This document shows positions 27,350 through 35,649 of a DNA stretch of 50,700 nucleotides, piece after piece; position 1 is the stretch's first letter, and each line of letters starts with the position of its first letter. The notes beneath the pieces were generated by a model, which saw only the letters and a list, made by a program, of their open reading frames with translations, was not told the DNA's origin and made no database searches. The DNA is from Chloroflexota bacterium (GTDB lineage: Bacteria > Chloroflexota > UBA11872). The translations under genes and the position numbers were made by a program. The stretch lies in assembly GCA_026707285.1 (NCBI GenBank), contig JAPOXD010000031.1:1-50700 (forward strand), in the 5' to 3' direction.

Positions 27350-28537
27350 GTGATGACCACACCCACGCGCGATCGCATTTACCTGGACCACGCGGCCACC
27401 ACGCCGCTCGATACGGATGTCCGCCGGGCCATGGTCGAGGTATTGGACGGACCCTTTGGCAACCCGTCGAGCGTGCACGCGTCGGGCCGCCTCGCCCGCG
27501 CTGAGCTTGACCGCGCGCGGCGACAAGTGGCGGACGCCCTCGGTGCGCAGCCGCACGAGATCGTCCTCACCTCCGGCGGCACCGAGGCCAACAACCTGGC
27601 CATTGCGGGCTTGGCTCGCCGGAGGGGTCGCGACCACATCGCGGTGAGCGCCATCGAGCATCACGCCGTGCTGCGTGCGGCGTGGGCGCTGCGCGACCGC
27701 GGCGTGCCGATTACCGAGGTTCCGGTCGATGCCCACGGCCGGGTGACGCCGGACACGCTGGCGGCTCTCCTGCGCTCAGACATCGCGCTCGTCAGCATCG
27801 CCCTGGCCAATAACGAGATCGGCACGGTGCAGGACATCCCGGCGCTCGCCGAGACGGCGCGCGAGGCCGGTGCGCTGTTTCATACCGACGCCGTTCAGGC
27901 GGTGGGGCAACTCGACATAAATGTTGATCGACTGGGTGTCGATCTGCTATCACTGTCTGGCCACAAGATTTACGGGCCTAAGGGCATCGGCGCGCTCTAC
28001 GTGCGAGACGGCGTGGAGTTGGAGCCGCTGGCTTGGGGTGGTGCGCAGGAGATGGGTCGTCGGGCGGGTACCGAAAACATTCCGGCAGCCGTGGGCTTCG
28101 CGCGTGCGGTCACCGCGGCCTGTGCGTCGCGGCGCACCACTAGCGCACGTCTGGCCGAGCTGTCGGGAGAATTGATCGACGCCGTTCTGGCAAAGGTGCC
28201 GCACGCACGCCTGACCGGGCACCCAACGGCGCGGTTGCCCTCCATTTCCAGCTTCGCGTTTGCCGACGTGGACGCCGAGCCCCTGTTGATCAATCTGGAT
28301 CTGGACGGTATCGACGCCTCGTCGGGGGCCGCGTGCGAGGCGGGCTCGCTGGAACCGTCCCACGTCATCGAGGCCCTCGGGCTGCCGCCCGCCTACCGCC
28401 CGGGACCGCTTCGGCTAAGCCTTGGCCGGGATACGACCCGGGCGCACGTGCTGCGGGCCGCGGACGTGATTGCCCGGCACGCGAATCGTCTGCACGCCGC
28501 ACCTCAGCCGGCCGCGGCACGCCTGGGAGCTCGCTAG
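27350..28537 (+). CDS. Cysteine desulfurase (NifS/IscS-like)
   Basis: A PLP enzyme that removes sulfur from cysteine for Fe–S clusters or tRNA thiolation. The 395-aa protein has YLDHAATTPLD at the N-terminus, PLP-phosphate residues in TSGGTEANNLA, the Schiff-base Lys206 in LSLSGHKIYGPKG and the active-site Cys329 in ASSGAACEAGS, the short-loop arrangement of class I enzymes. The start is GTG 27350, with an ATG immediately after it. iscU, mnmA and other partners are absent, so the sulfur acceptor is not deducible. A small membrane protein gene follows after one base. Confidence 0.93.
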   Translation: MMTTPTRDRIYLDHAATTPLDTDVRRAMVEVLDGPFGNPSSVHASGRLARAELDRARRQVADALGAQPHEIVLTSGGTEANNLAIAGLARRRGRDHIAVSAIEHHAVLRAAWALRDRGVPITEVPVDAHGRVTPDTLAALLRSDIALVSIALANNEIGTVQDIPALAETAREAGALFHTDAVQAVGQLDINVDRLGVDLLSLSGHKIYGPKGIGALYVRDGVELEPLAWGGAQEMGRRAGTENIPAAVGFARAVTAACASRRTTSARLAELSGELIDAVLAKVPHARLTGHPTARLPSISSFAFADVDAEPLLINLDLDGIDASSGAACEAGSLEPSHVIEALGLPPAYRPGPLRLSLGRDTTRAHVLRAADVIARHANRLHAAPQPAAARLGAR

Positions 28538-28538
28538 C

Positions 28539-28805
28539 GTGGAAGTCTTTCTGCTCGTTCCGCCGCACGTCTACCTGGGTCTCGTGCTGGCCACGATCGT
28601 GGCGTTCCTCTTCCACGCCTTTGTTGGCCGCCGGCAGCGGTCGGGAATCTTCTACTGGCCGTTTGGGGTCGGCGGATTCGCCGCCGGCGCGCTCATGGCG
28701 GCGCCGCTGGGGGCGAGCTATCTCATGATCGGCGGACTGCCGGTGCTTGCGGCGCTGCTCGGATGCATTCTCGGCGTCGCCATTGCCCACGTGCTGTTGT
28801 CGTAG
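28539..28805 (+). CDS. Small membrane protein, unknown function
   Basis: An 88-aa protein starting at GTG 28539, one base after the desulfurase stop, so likely in the same transcript. It has a hydrophobic helix at about 12–30 (LGLVLATIVAFLFHAFVG), a short basic loop (RRQRSG), and a Gly/Ala-rich hydrophobic stretch at about 45–86 (GGFAAGALMAAPLG ... VLAALLGCILGVAIAHVLL). I do not recognise a family. The spacing and good frame suggest a real gene. Confidence 0.6.
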   Translation: MEVFLLVPPHVYLGLVLATIVAFLFHAFVGRRQRSGIFYWPFGVGGFAAGALMAAPLGASYLMIGGLPVLAALLGCILGVAIAHVLLS

Positions 28806-28831
28806 CCCGTTGGAGTCGTTGACCTAACATA

Positions 28832-28873
28832 ATGGTCATGGTAGGTTCCGGCGAGGAGGTTTCCACGGGCTGA
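28832..28873 (+). CDS. Possible 13-codon leader peptide
   Basis: The frame MVMVGSGEEVSTG ends in TGATG, where its stop overlaps the start of the next small gene by one base. The GAGGAGG ribosome-site sequence for the next gene lies inside it. Coupled translation is plausible, but so short a frame could be accidental. Confidence 0.25.
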   Translation: MVMVGSGEEVSTG

Positions 28874-28977
28874 TGCTTGGACGCCTCGTCAAGTTTGCCT
28901 TTGGCTTGGCGGTTGGAATCTTCCTCGGACTGGCGCTGCGCTCGACTCGATCGTCGGGCGCGGCGGAGGATGCTTGA
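28873..28977 (+). CDS. 34-aa small membrane protein
   Basis: MLGRLVKFAFGLAVGIFLGL, followed by a basic and then an acidic tail, forms a single hydrophobic helix with Gly-rich face (GLAVGIFLGLAL). It is preceded by GAGGAGG at 28853–28859, 13 bases upstream. It lies between the 88-aa membrane protein and the alaS leader. The family is unknown to me. It resembles the single-pass small proteins often annotated as YtxH-like, but is too short to assign. Confidence 0.4.
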   Translation: MLGRLVKFAFGLAVGIFLGLALRSTRSSGAAEDA

Positions 28978-29015
28978 CCGTCCGCAGGGAGTGACGAGCA
29001 CCACACGAGGCCGAA

Positions 29016-29031
29016 CCGGCTAGAGAGCCGG
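29016..29031 (+). promoter_or_regulatory. Hairpin with AGAGAG loop region upstream of alaS
   Basis: CCGGCT (29016–29021) and AGCCGG (29026–29031) form a 6-bp stem with a 4-base loop. The local AGAGAGCCGG resembles the stem I AG-rich motif of T-box leaders, and GACGAGCACC lies a short way upstream. A complete T-box is not evident. Confidence 0.3.
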
Positions 29032-29050
29032 ATCTGACGCGAACTTAAGG

Positions 29051-29083
29051 GACTGCTGGGGAGGCAATCTCCGGCGGTCTTTT
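29051..29083 (+). terminator. Intrinsic terminator or attenuator ahead of alaS
   Basis: Arms 29051–29062 and 29068–29079 pair over 12 base pairs (three G·U) around the loop GGCAA, followed directly by TTTT (29080–29083). It lies 35 bases before alaS and could end the upstream small-protein transcript or attenuate alaS. Confidence 0.6.
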
Positions 29084-29117
29084 GCTATGTCCCATGGGTG
29101 AGGAGACTGCCTGAGTC

Positions 29118-31733
29118 ATGCAGACCGACAAGATTCGCGAGATGTTTCTCGCGTTCTTCGCGGACCGCGGGCACGTGGTGCTTCCAGGCTCGTCCCTGAT
29201 TCCCACGGGCGATCCGAGCGTCCTGCTCACGACCGCGGGTATGCAGCAATTCAAGGCCTATTTCAGCGGCGAACGCCCCGCGCCCTATCCGCGGGTGGCG
29301 ACGGTGCAGAAGTCTTTCCGCACCACCGACTTCGACGAGGTTGGCGACCTGAGCCACCTGACCTTCTTCGAAATGCTGGGCAATTTCAGCTTCAACGATT
29401 ACTTCAAAGAGGAAGCGATCGCGTACGCCCGCGAATTGGTGCTGGAAGTCGCCGGCATCGATCCGGCCCATCTCTGGGTGACGGTCTTCGAGGGCCGCGA
29501 GGGCGTGCCCCGCGACGACGAATCGGCGGAAATCTGGACGGATGCCGGTCATCCGCGCGAGCGCATCGCCTTCTTGGGCGATGACAACTTTTGGGACCCG
29601 ACCGGCGATAGCGGGCCCTGCGGTCCCTGCACCGAAATCTTCGTCAACCTTCAACCCGACGAGCCCGACGTAGGCCCGGCGGTGGCGCCGGACCGCTACC
29701 TCGAAATCTGGAACCTGGTGTTCAACCAGTATCTCCAGGACACGGAAGGTGCGCTCAGCCCATCGAATCCCGGCGTTGATACGGGCGCGGGGCTCGAACG
29801 TTGGGCCTGGGTGCTCCAGGGCGTGCCGTCGACCTATGACACCGACGTGTGGAAACCGATGCTCAGCCTTGTGAGCGGGCGCGCCGGCCGGCCCTACAGG
29901 CCTGATGACTCAGCCGGACGCTCGATGCGCATCGTGGCGCAGCATTCGCGCGCGGCGGCGTTTCTCATTGCCGACGGAGTGATGCCCGGCAATGAGGGCC
30001 GGGGCTATGTGTTGCGGCGCAGCCTGCGCCATGCCGTGCGCCACGCCGACCTGCTGCGAATGGGTGATGACGCGCTCTCGCCCCTTGCCGACCTGACCGT
30101 CGAGATTTTCGGTGAGGCGTATCCGGAGCTGGAGCGACGGTACACGTTCATTTGCGACGCCATCCGCGATGAGGAAGCCCGCTTCCGCCGAACGCTGGTG
30201 ACGGGGATGGCCCTGCTCGACGAGATGCTGACCGATATTCCCCGCGGCGGCACCCTGCCGGGCGCCCGTGCGTTTCTTCTCTACGACACCTACGGATTCC
30301 CGCGCGACGTCACCCAGGAGGTGGCGGAAGCGCGCGGCGTTGCCCTGGACGATGACGGTTTCCAGGCGGCGCTGGCCGAGCAGCGTGAACGCAGCCGTGC
30401 GGCGCAGCGTGGCGATCGGACGGCGCGCCTTCCCGCTGGATTCGGCGAAACGGTCTTCCTCGGGTACGGCGGGCAAACTGCGGGCGAGGGCACCGTCGTC
30501 GGCGTCGACGTGGACGGCACCCTGCAAGATTCCGTGAGCGCGCCGGGTCGGGCCATGGTCATGCTCGACCAAACGCCCTTCTACGCCGAGGCCGGTGGCC
30601 AGGTCGGCGACACCGGCGCACTCCGAGGCGACGGACTCGTGGCGCGGGTCCGAGATACGCAGAGTGCGCCCGAGGGAACCCACATCCATCTGGTTGACAT
30701 CACGGAGGGCGTTCTGCGGGTCGGCGACATCGTGCGGGCGGAGGTCAACGGCTCGCGTCGGCACGACATCATGCGCAATCACTCGGCGACCCACCTCTTG
30801 CACGCGGCGCTCCACCGCACGCTGGGCGAGCACGTGCAGCAGGCGGGGTCGCTTGTAGCTCCCGATCGGCTTCGCTTTGACTTCACGCACCCCAACCCGG
30901 TGGATCGGGCGCAGCTGCGCGCCATCCAACAGTGGGTCAATGGCCGCGTGCTCGAAGACTTGCCGGTCGCGACTGAAACGGCGGAGGTGCGGGAGGCGGT
31001 CGAGCGCGGCGCCATGGCGCTCTTCGGCGAAAAGTATGGCGAGGTCGTGCGGGTGGTTGCCATGGGCGACCAATCGCTGGAGCTCTGTGGGGGCACGCAC
31101 TGCACCGCGACGAGCCAGATCGGCATGTTCGCCATCGCCAGCGAAGGCGGCATCGCCGCCGGCGTGCGCCGCATCGAGGCGCTGACCGGCCACGGGGCCG
31201 CCGAATTCGTCGAACGTCAGCAGGACATTCTCAACGAGGTGGCCGAGGAAGCCGGCGTATCGCCGGGCGAGTCGGCGGAACGCATCCGTCGACTCAAGAC
31301 CGAACTCGCCCAGGCCCGCCGCCAGGTCGCCGCGGCCGAACGCGCGGAGGCGCGGCGCTCCGCGTCGGCGCTGCTGGCGGACCGCGAGCAGGTGGACGGC
31401 CTCACGCTGGTCGCCGGGCAGGTGAACGTGGCCAACCGTGACGCGTTGCGGCAAGTCACCGAGTCGTTGCGCGACCAGCTCGAGGAACCGTGGGTCATAC
31501 TCCTGGCCACAAGCGTTGCGGCGAAGCCCGCCTTCGTGGCGGCCGCTTCGGCTCAGGCCGTGGATGCCGGCGTGCATGCCGGCGACCTGGCTCGAACGGT
31601 CGCCAAGCTCACGGGCGGCGGCGGCGGCGGGCGGCCGGAACTCGCGATGTCGGGTGGCACGGACGCCGCGAAGATCGACGAGGCACTGGACGCCGGACGC
31701 AGCTATGTGGCCGCCATTCGGGGGCCGTCATGA
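29118..31733 (+). CDS. alaS: Alanyl-tRNA synthetase
   Basis: Charges tRNA-Ala and hydrolyses misacylated Ser/Gly-tRNA. The 871-aa protein has the class II core (LTTAGMQQFKAYFSG; VQKSFRTTDFDEVG; LTFFEMLGNFSFNDYFKEEAI). The editing domain follows, with NHSATHLLHAAL (HxxxH, about residues 554–562) and CGGTHC (about 657–662) as zinc ligands, and the C-Ala dimerisation domain ends with KLTGGGGGGRPELAMSGG. The start is ATG 29118 with GAGGAG upstream. A terminator-bearing leader precedes it. Its stop overlaps the next gene's start as ATGA, heading a coupled operon. Confidence 0.97.
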   Translation: MQTDKIREMFLAFFADRGHVVLPGSSLIPTGDPSVLLTTAGMQQFKAYFSGERPAPYPRVATVQKSFRTTDFDEVGDLSHLTFFEMLGNFSFNDYFKEEAIAYARELVLEVAGIDPAHLWVTVFEGREGVPRDDESAEIWTDAGHPRERIAFLGDDNFWDPTGDSGPCGPCTEIFVNLQPDEPDVGPAVAPDRYLEIWNLVFNQYLQDTEGALSPSNPGVDTGAGLERWAWVLQGVPSTYDTDVWKPMLSLVSGRAGRPYRPDDSAGRSMRIVAQHSRAAAFLIADGVMPGNEGRGYVLRRSLRHAVRHADLLRMGDDALSPLADLTVEIFGEAYPELERRYTFICDAIRDEEARFRRTLVTGMALLDEMLTDIPRGGTLPGARAFLLYDTYGFPRDVTQEVAEARGVALDDDGFQAALAEQRERSRAAQRGDRTARLPAGFGETVFLGYGGQTAGEGTVVGVDVDGTLQDSVSAPGRAMVMLDQTPFYAEAGGQVGDTGALRGDGLVARVRDTQSAPEGTHIHLVDITEGVLRVGDIVRAEVNGSRRHDIMRNHSATHLLHAALHRTLGEHVQQAGSLVAPDRLRFDFTHPNPVDRAQLRAIQQWVNGRVLEDLPVATETAEVREAVERGAMALFGEKYGEVVRVVAMGDQSLELCGGTHCTATSQIGMFAIASEGGIAAGVRRIEALTGHGAAEFVERQQDILNEVAEEAGVSPGESAERIRRLKTELAQARRQVAAAERAEARRSASALLADREQVDGLTLVAGQVNVANRDALRQVTESLRDQLEEPWVILLATSVAAKPAFVAAASAQAVDAGVHAGDLARTVAKLTGGGGGGRPELAMSGGTDAAKIDEALDAGRSYVAAIRGPS

Positions 31734-33070
31734 GTATTCGCCAGGGCCCCACGCTCGAGCGGCTCCCGCCACGCTCACGACGCCGCCCGCGGCGCCAGGC
31801 GCATTCGCGCCGCCGTGCGCCGACGATGCGCGAACCCGTGTTCGAGCGCCTCGACGAGCTCGACGGCTCGCGACCGGTGCGCACCTATCGCCACTGGGAG
31901 CGAAACGACCATCCCCTGCGTCTGCTGGCGCCCGCGGCCGCGGCGGTGGTTGGCGTCGCTGCGGTTTGGATCGTCATGGCCTTTTGGATCTGGCCCTCGT
32001 CGACCGTTGTGGTGTCTCCGCTGGCGACGCACGTGCCGATCACCGTTGACGTACGCATCGATCCCGAGCTGTCGGAGGTTGACGTCGAGGCGCGCGCCAT
32101 TCCCGGCACGATCGTGTCCGCCGTCAGCGACGGCTCCATGTCCATGCCCACCACCGGCAGGCGCCGGGAGCCCGTGGAGTTCGCTCGGGGGCGCATCACC
32201 TTGAGAAATCGCACCCGCGAAGCCGTTGTCGCCCCTCGCAATACTCGAGTGCGAACCCAGCAGGGCACGAGCTTTCTCACGGACGCCGAAGTGCTCGTGC
32301 CGCCGACGGTGGAAATCGTCGGGCAGACGGTGCCTGGTGAGGCGACCGTGAGCGTGACGGCTGAGAACCCCGGCACGACGGGCAACGTGCGCGCGCTGGC
32401 GATTGTGGCCGTCGATGGATTGGAGTCGGAGACGCTCGACGTCTTCAATTCGCAGCCGATCACGGGGGCGGCGGAGCGGGAGATCGCGCTGGTTTCCCAG
32501 CGCGACATTGACGAGCTCGACCGCGTCTTGGTGGAGCGGCTGCAAAGTGCGGCGGTGGAGGAGCTTCGACGCGACCGCCCCGAGCAGCACACGCTCGTTG
32601 TATGGTCGCCGGAGGCCGGCAATCCCGAGGTGGTGCGGAAGGACTTCAGCGCCGATGTGGACCAGCTTGCGGCGGTGCTGCAGTTGGACCTGGAAGTGCG
32701 CGCGAGCGGGACTCTTTTTGCCAACGATGACTTGGAGCGAATTATTGTCAACGGCCTCGCGAGCGGTGGCGCGGATGTCGAATTCGACGAGATCCATGTC
32801 CTGCGAACCGAGATCCTCGACGAGTCGGTTGGCCGGCTGCACATGCGCATCGAGGCGGTTGGCGAGTCGGTGGCGAAACTCGATACCAACGCCATTCGCG
32901 GCACGTTGGCCGGCGCGAGCCTCGACGACGGGGCGGTGGCCCTGAATCGGCAGTCGCAGATTGCCGCCTGGCGGATGTCGCATGATCCACCTGACACCGA
33001 AAACTTCCCACGCTGGGGCTGGCGCATCGATGTCCAGGTCACGGAGCCGACGGCCATCCCGGCGGGTTGA
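31730..33070 (+). CDS. Membrane-anchored baseplate J-like protein
   Basis: A 446-aa protein whose ATG overlaps the alaS stop. The basic N-terminus (residues 1–60) is followed by one transmembrane helix (about 64–88) and an extracytoplasmic region. The central segment (RGRITLRNRTREAVVAPRNTRVRT; GQTVPGEATVSVTAENPGTTGNVRA) resembles the Baseplate_J/gp47 fold used in contractile phage tails. No other tail or phage genes are nearby, so it is probably a cellular envelope protein, not a prophage remnant. The role is unknown. The last 41 bases overlap ruvX. Confidence 0.65.
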   Translation: MSIRQGPTLERLPPRSRRRPRRQAHSRRRAPTMREPVFERLDELDGSRPVRTYRHWERNDHPLRLLAPAAAAVVGVAAVWIVMAFWIWPSSTVVVSPLATHVPITVDVRIDPELSEVDVEARAIPGTIVSAVSDGSMSMPTTGRRREPVEFARGRITLRNRTREAVVAPRNTRVRTQQGTSFLTDAEVLVPPTVEIVGQTVPGEATVSVTAENPGTTGNVRALAIVAVDGLESETLDVFNSQPITGAAEREIALVSQRDIDELDRVLVERLQSAAVEELRRDRPEQHTLVVWSPEAGNPEVVRKDFSADVDQLAAVLQLDLEVRASGTLFANDDLERIIVNGLASGGADVEFDEIHVLRTEILDESVGRLHMRIEAVGESVAKLDTNAIRGTLAGASLDDGAVALNRQSQIAAWRMSHDPPDTENFPRWGWRIDVQVTEPTAIPAG

Positions 33071-33488
33071 GCCCGCCGAGCCGCCGCCACCGCGCAACCG
33101 GCGCATCATTGGCCTCGACCTGGGGTCGCGCCGCATAGGCGTGGCGATTTCCGACGCGGCGGGTGGATTCGTGGCCCATCGGCGCGTCATCGAGCGGCGG
33201 GATCTGGCGCGCGATCGAGCGGCCGTGGCGGCGATCACGGCCGACTATCCCAGCGCTACGATTCTGGTCGGTCTGCCGTTATCGTTGGATGGAAGCGATG
33301 GGCCCCAGGCGGCGCGAACGCGCCAGTGGGCCCGCCAACTGCTTGCGGATCAGTGGGACTCGGTCGTGCTGCGCGACGAGCGGCTCACGACGGCCGCCGC
33401 GCGCGAGCGGTCGGGCGAGCGTCCCATCGATGCCGTGGCCGCCGAGGTGCTGGTGCAGGACTTTCTCAATGATCGGGGAGCCTGGTGA
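33030..33488 (+). CDS. ruvX: RuvX/YqgF Holliday junction resolvase-like protein
   Basis: A 152-aa RNase H-fold protein. After a basic 18-residue leader comes RIIGLDLGSRRIGVAISDA, with the catalytic Asp of GLDLG, then ILVGLPLSLDGSDGPQA and the second acidic region DERLTTAAA, and a C-terminal DAVAAEVLVQDFL. Family members (YqgF) are implicated in 16S rRNA 5' processing or Holliday-junction resolution. The ATG at 33030 is the first in-frame start before homology and overlaps the baseplate-J-like gene. The stop overlaps the mltG start as GTGA. Confidence 0.92.
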   Translation: MSRSRSRRPSRRVEPAEPPPPRNRRIIGLDLGSRRIGVAISDAAGGFVAHRRVIERRDLARDRAAVAAITADYPSATILVGLPLSLDGSDGPQAARTRQWARQLLADQWDSVVLRDERLTTAAARERSGERPIDAVAAEVLVQDFLNDRGAW

Positions 33489-34540
33489 GGGCCATTGGGC
33501 TTCTCATCCAGGCGTTTGTCGTCGTGCTGCTGTCGATCGGCGCGGTGGCCTTCCTGGGCTTCAACGTCGTGAGCCGGTTCGCCGAATCGCCGGCGCCGGT
33601 GGCGGCGCAAACGGTGCAGTTCACCATTCCGCCGGGGGCCACGACCAGCGACATCGGCCGCGCGCTGCAGCGCGACGGCCTGATCCGCAGCGATCTGCTG
33701 TTTCGCCTCCTGGTCGATCGGCGCGGCCTTGACGGGCGCTTGCGGCAGGGTGTGTATCTCCTGCGGCAGGACATGTCGTTGGACGAGATTCTGACCCTGC
33801 TCGAGGCCGGGCAGCCCGCGGAGCAGACGGTCACGTTTCCGGAAGGCTTCCGCATCGAGGAAATGGCGGATCGGCTCGACGAACAGACCCACATTGCCGG
33901 GCAAGATTTCCTGGGAATCGCGCGCAACCAGGTTGCCGAGCTCGCGAACGAGTTTCCCTTCCTGCGCGGCATCCCGCCCGGAGTGTCGCTCGAGGGCTAT
34001 CTGTTTCCCGATACCTACCAGATCAACTCCGGGACCACCGCGGGCGATTTGGTCCGCACCATGCTGCGGCGCTTCGATGACATCGTGACCGTCGACATGC
34101 GATCGTCGGCGGCGGCCCGCGGCTGGGATTTGCACGCCCTCATCACCGTCGCGTCGGTCGTGGAGCGCGAGGCGCGAATCGATGAGGAGTACGCACTGGT
34201 CGCCGGCGTCTTCGCCAATCGCCTGGCGACGGGCATCCCGCTCCAGGCGGACCCCACGGTGCAATACGCCCTGGGACGCACCGAGGGTGGTCGCGGGTGG
34301 TGGAAACCCGACCTCACCACCGCCGACTTCCGCGTGGACTCCCTGTACAACACCTACCTCCACTCCGGGCTGATGCCGGGGCCGATTGCCAATCCCGGAC
34401 TCAAGTCGATTGCCGCTGCCGCCAACCCGGCCGAAACTCCCTTTATCTTCTTTGTCGCCAAAGGCGACGGATCGCATGCGTTTTCCGTGACGCTCGAGGA
34501 ACACGAGCGCAACATCGCCCAATATCGAGCTTTGCCGTGA
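33485..34540 (+). CDS. mltG: Endolytic peptidoglycan transglycosylase MltG
   Basis: A 351-aa bitopic membrane protein that cleaves nascent peptidoglycan to end glycan chains. An N-terminal transmembrane helix (about 4–25) leads to a LysM-like region and the YceG domain. That domain has EGYLFPDTYQI, the catalytic-type Glu in TVASVVEREA (about residue 226), and FANRLATGIPLQADPTVQYALG. The start is the GTG at 33485, overlapping the ruvX stop. The ruvX–mltG order is common in bacteria. Its TGA overlaps the next gene's GTG. Confidence 0.94.
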   Translation: MRAIGLLIQAFVVVLLSIGAVAFLGFNVVSRFAESPAPVAAQTVQFTIPPGATTSDIGRALQRDGLIRSDLLFRLLVDRRGLDGRLRQGVYLLRQDMSLDEILTLLEAGQPAEQTVTFPEGFRIEEMADRLDEQTHIAGQDFLGIARNQVAELANEFPFLRGIPPGVSLEGYLFPDTYQINSGTTAGDLVRTMLRRFDDIVTVDMRSSAAARGWDLHALITVASVVEREARIDEEYALVAGVFANRLATGIPLQADPTVQYALGRTEGGRGWWKPDLTTADFRVDSLYNTYLHSGLMPGPIANPGLKSIAAAANPAETPFIFFVAKGDGSHAFSVTLEEHERNIAQYRALP

Positions 34541-35619
34541 GCGGACGTGAACCGGTGGATGGAGACCGAGCGGCGAGGGTGCAGTCGCGACTCGCCGGCT
34601 TGGACGTGGACGTGCTGCTCGTTCACGGCGCGGCGAATCGCCGCTATCTCAGCGGATTCACCGGCAGCGCCGGCGTATTGCTGATCGGCGCGGAACATCG
34701 TGTGCTGGTGACGGACTTTCGCTACACCGTGCAGGCGCGTGACCAAGCCCCGGCGTTCAGCGTGGTGGAAGCAGCCGAGCCCCTCGAGGGCCTGGCGGAC
34801 GCCGTGGCGGCCTCCGGCGCGACGCGCGTCGGCTTCGAGCCCGAGCACGTCACCTATGCCGGGTTTCAGAAGCTGGAGGCGCGACTCGCCGAGCTGACGC
34901 CTCCGGCGCGCCTTGTGCCCGTTGAGGCTGTCGCGGAGCAGCTGCGCGTGATCAAGGATGCGGGTGAGCTCGACGTGATTCGCGAAGCCGTGCGCATCGC
35001 CGACGAGGTGATGGCGCGGGCCGCGGCGTGGATCGAGCCGGGCGTGACCGAACGCGCGCTGGCGAATCGACTCGAGGCTGCCATGCGCGACCTCGGCGCC
35101 CAGGGGCCGGCCTTCGACACAATCGTTGCCGCCGGACCGAATGCGGCCATGGCCCACCACCAGCCGGGAGACCACCCGATCGCCGAAGGTGAGCCCGTGA
35201 TTGTCGACCTGGGAGCGCGACTTCGGGGCTACTGCTCCGACATCACGCGAACGTTCATCGCCGGCCCGGCGGACGAGACGTTTCGGCGAATCTACGATCT
35301 GGTGCTGGATGCGCAGCTGGCCGCGGAAGCCGGAATCCGTGCCGGCATGTCGGGACGGGACGCCGACGCGTTGGCCCGGGACCCGATCGCGGCGGCGGGC
35401 CACGGCGGTGACTTCGGCCACGGCACAGGGCACGGCGTGGGCCTGGAGATTCACGAGTCTCCGCGACTCTCGACGCGATCGGACGATACCCTGGCGACCG
35501 GCATGGTCACGTCGGTGGAACCGGGTATCTATCTGCCGGAGTGGGGTGGCGTGAGGATTGAGGATCTCGTGCTCGTGCAAGACGACGGTGTCGAAGTGCT
35601 GACGCAGACGGCAAAATGA
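34537..35619 (+). CDS. Xaa-Pro aminopeptidase (M24 family)
   Basis: A 360-aa metallopeptidase starting at GTG 34537, coupled to mltG (GTGA). The creatinase-like N-terminal domain (VDVLLVHGAANRRYLSGFTGSAG) is followed by the pita-bread catalytic domain. All M24 ligands are visible: Asp in VIVDLGARL, Asp in GYCSDITRTF, His in GHGTGHGVGLEIHE, Glu in VTSVEPGIYLP and Glu in GVRIEDLVLV. It removes N-terminal residues before proline and commonly lies just upstream of efp, as here (gap of about 30 bases). Confidence 0.93.
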   Translation: MSGREPVDGDRAARVQSRLAGLDVDVLLVHGAANRRYLSGFTGSAGVLLIGAEHRVLVTDFRYTVQARDQAPAFSVVEAAEPLEGLADAVAASGATRVGFEPEHVTYAGFQKLEARLAELTPPARLVPVEAVAEQLRVIKDAGELDVIREAVRIADEVMARAAAWIEPGVTERALANRLEAAMRDLGAQGPAFDTIVAAGPNAAMAHHQPGDHPIAEGEPVIVDLGARLRGYCSDITRTFIAGPADETFRRIYDLVLDAQLAAEAGIRAGMSGRDADALARDPIAAAGHGGDFGHGTGHGVGLEIHESPRLSTRSDDTLATGMVTSVEPGIYLPEWGGVRIEDLVLVQDDGVEVLTQTAK

Positions 35620-35649
35620 CCACCGCTGCGAGAGTCGTGGAGCCGTCCG

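Noticed and set aside
31730-33070. A prophage or contractile-tail element, suggested by the baseplate J-like domain.
   Set aside because: The gene overlaps alaS and ruvX, has a membrane anchor, and no other phage, integrase or tail gene is nearby.
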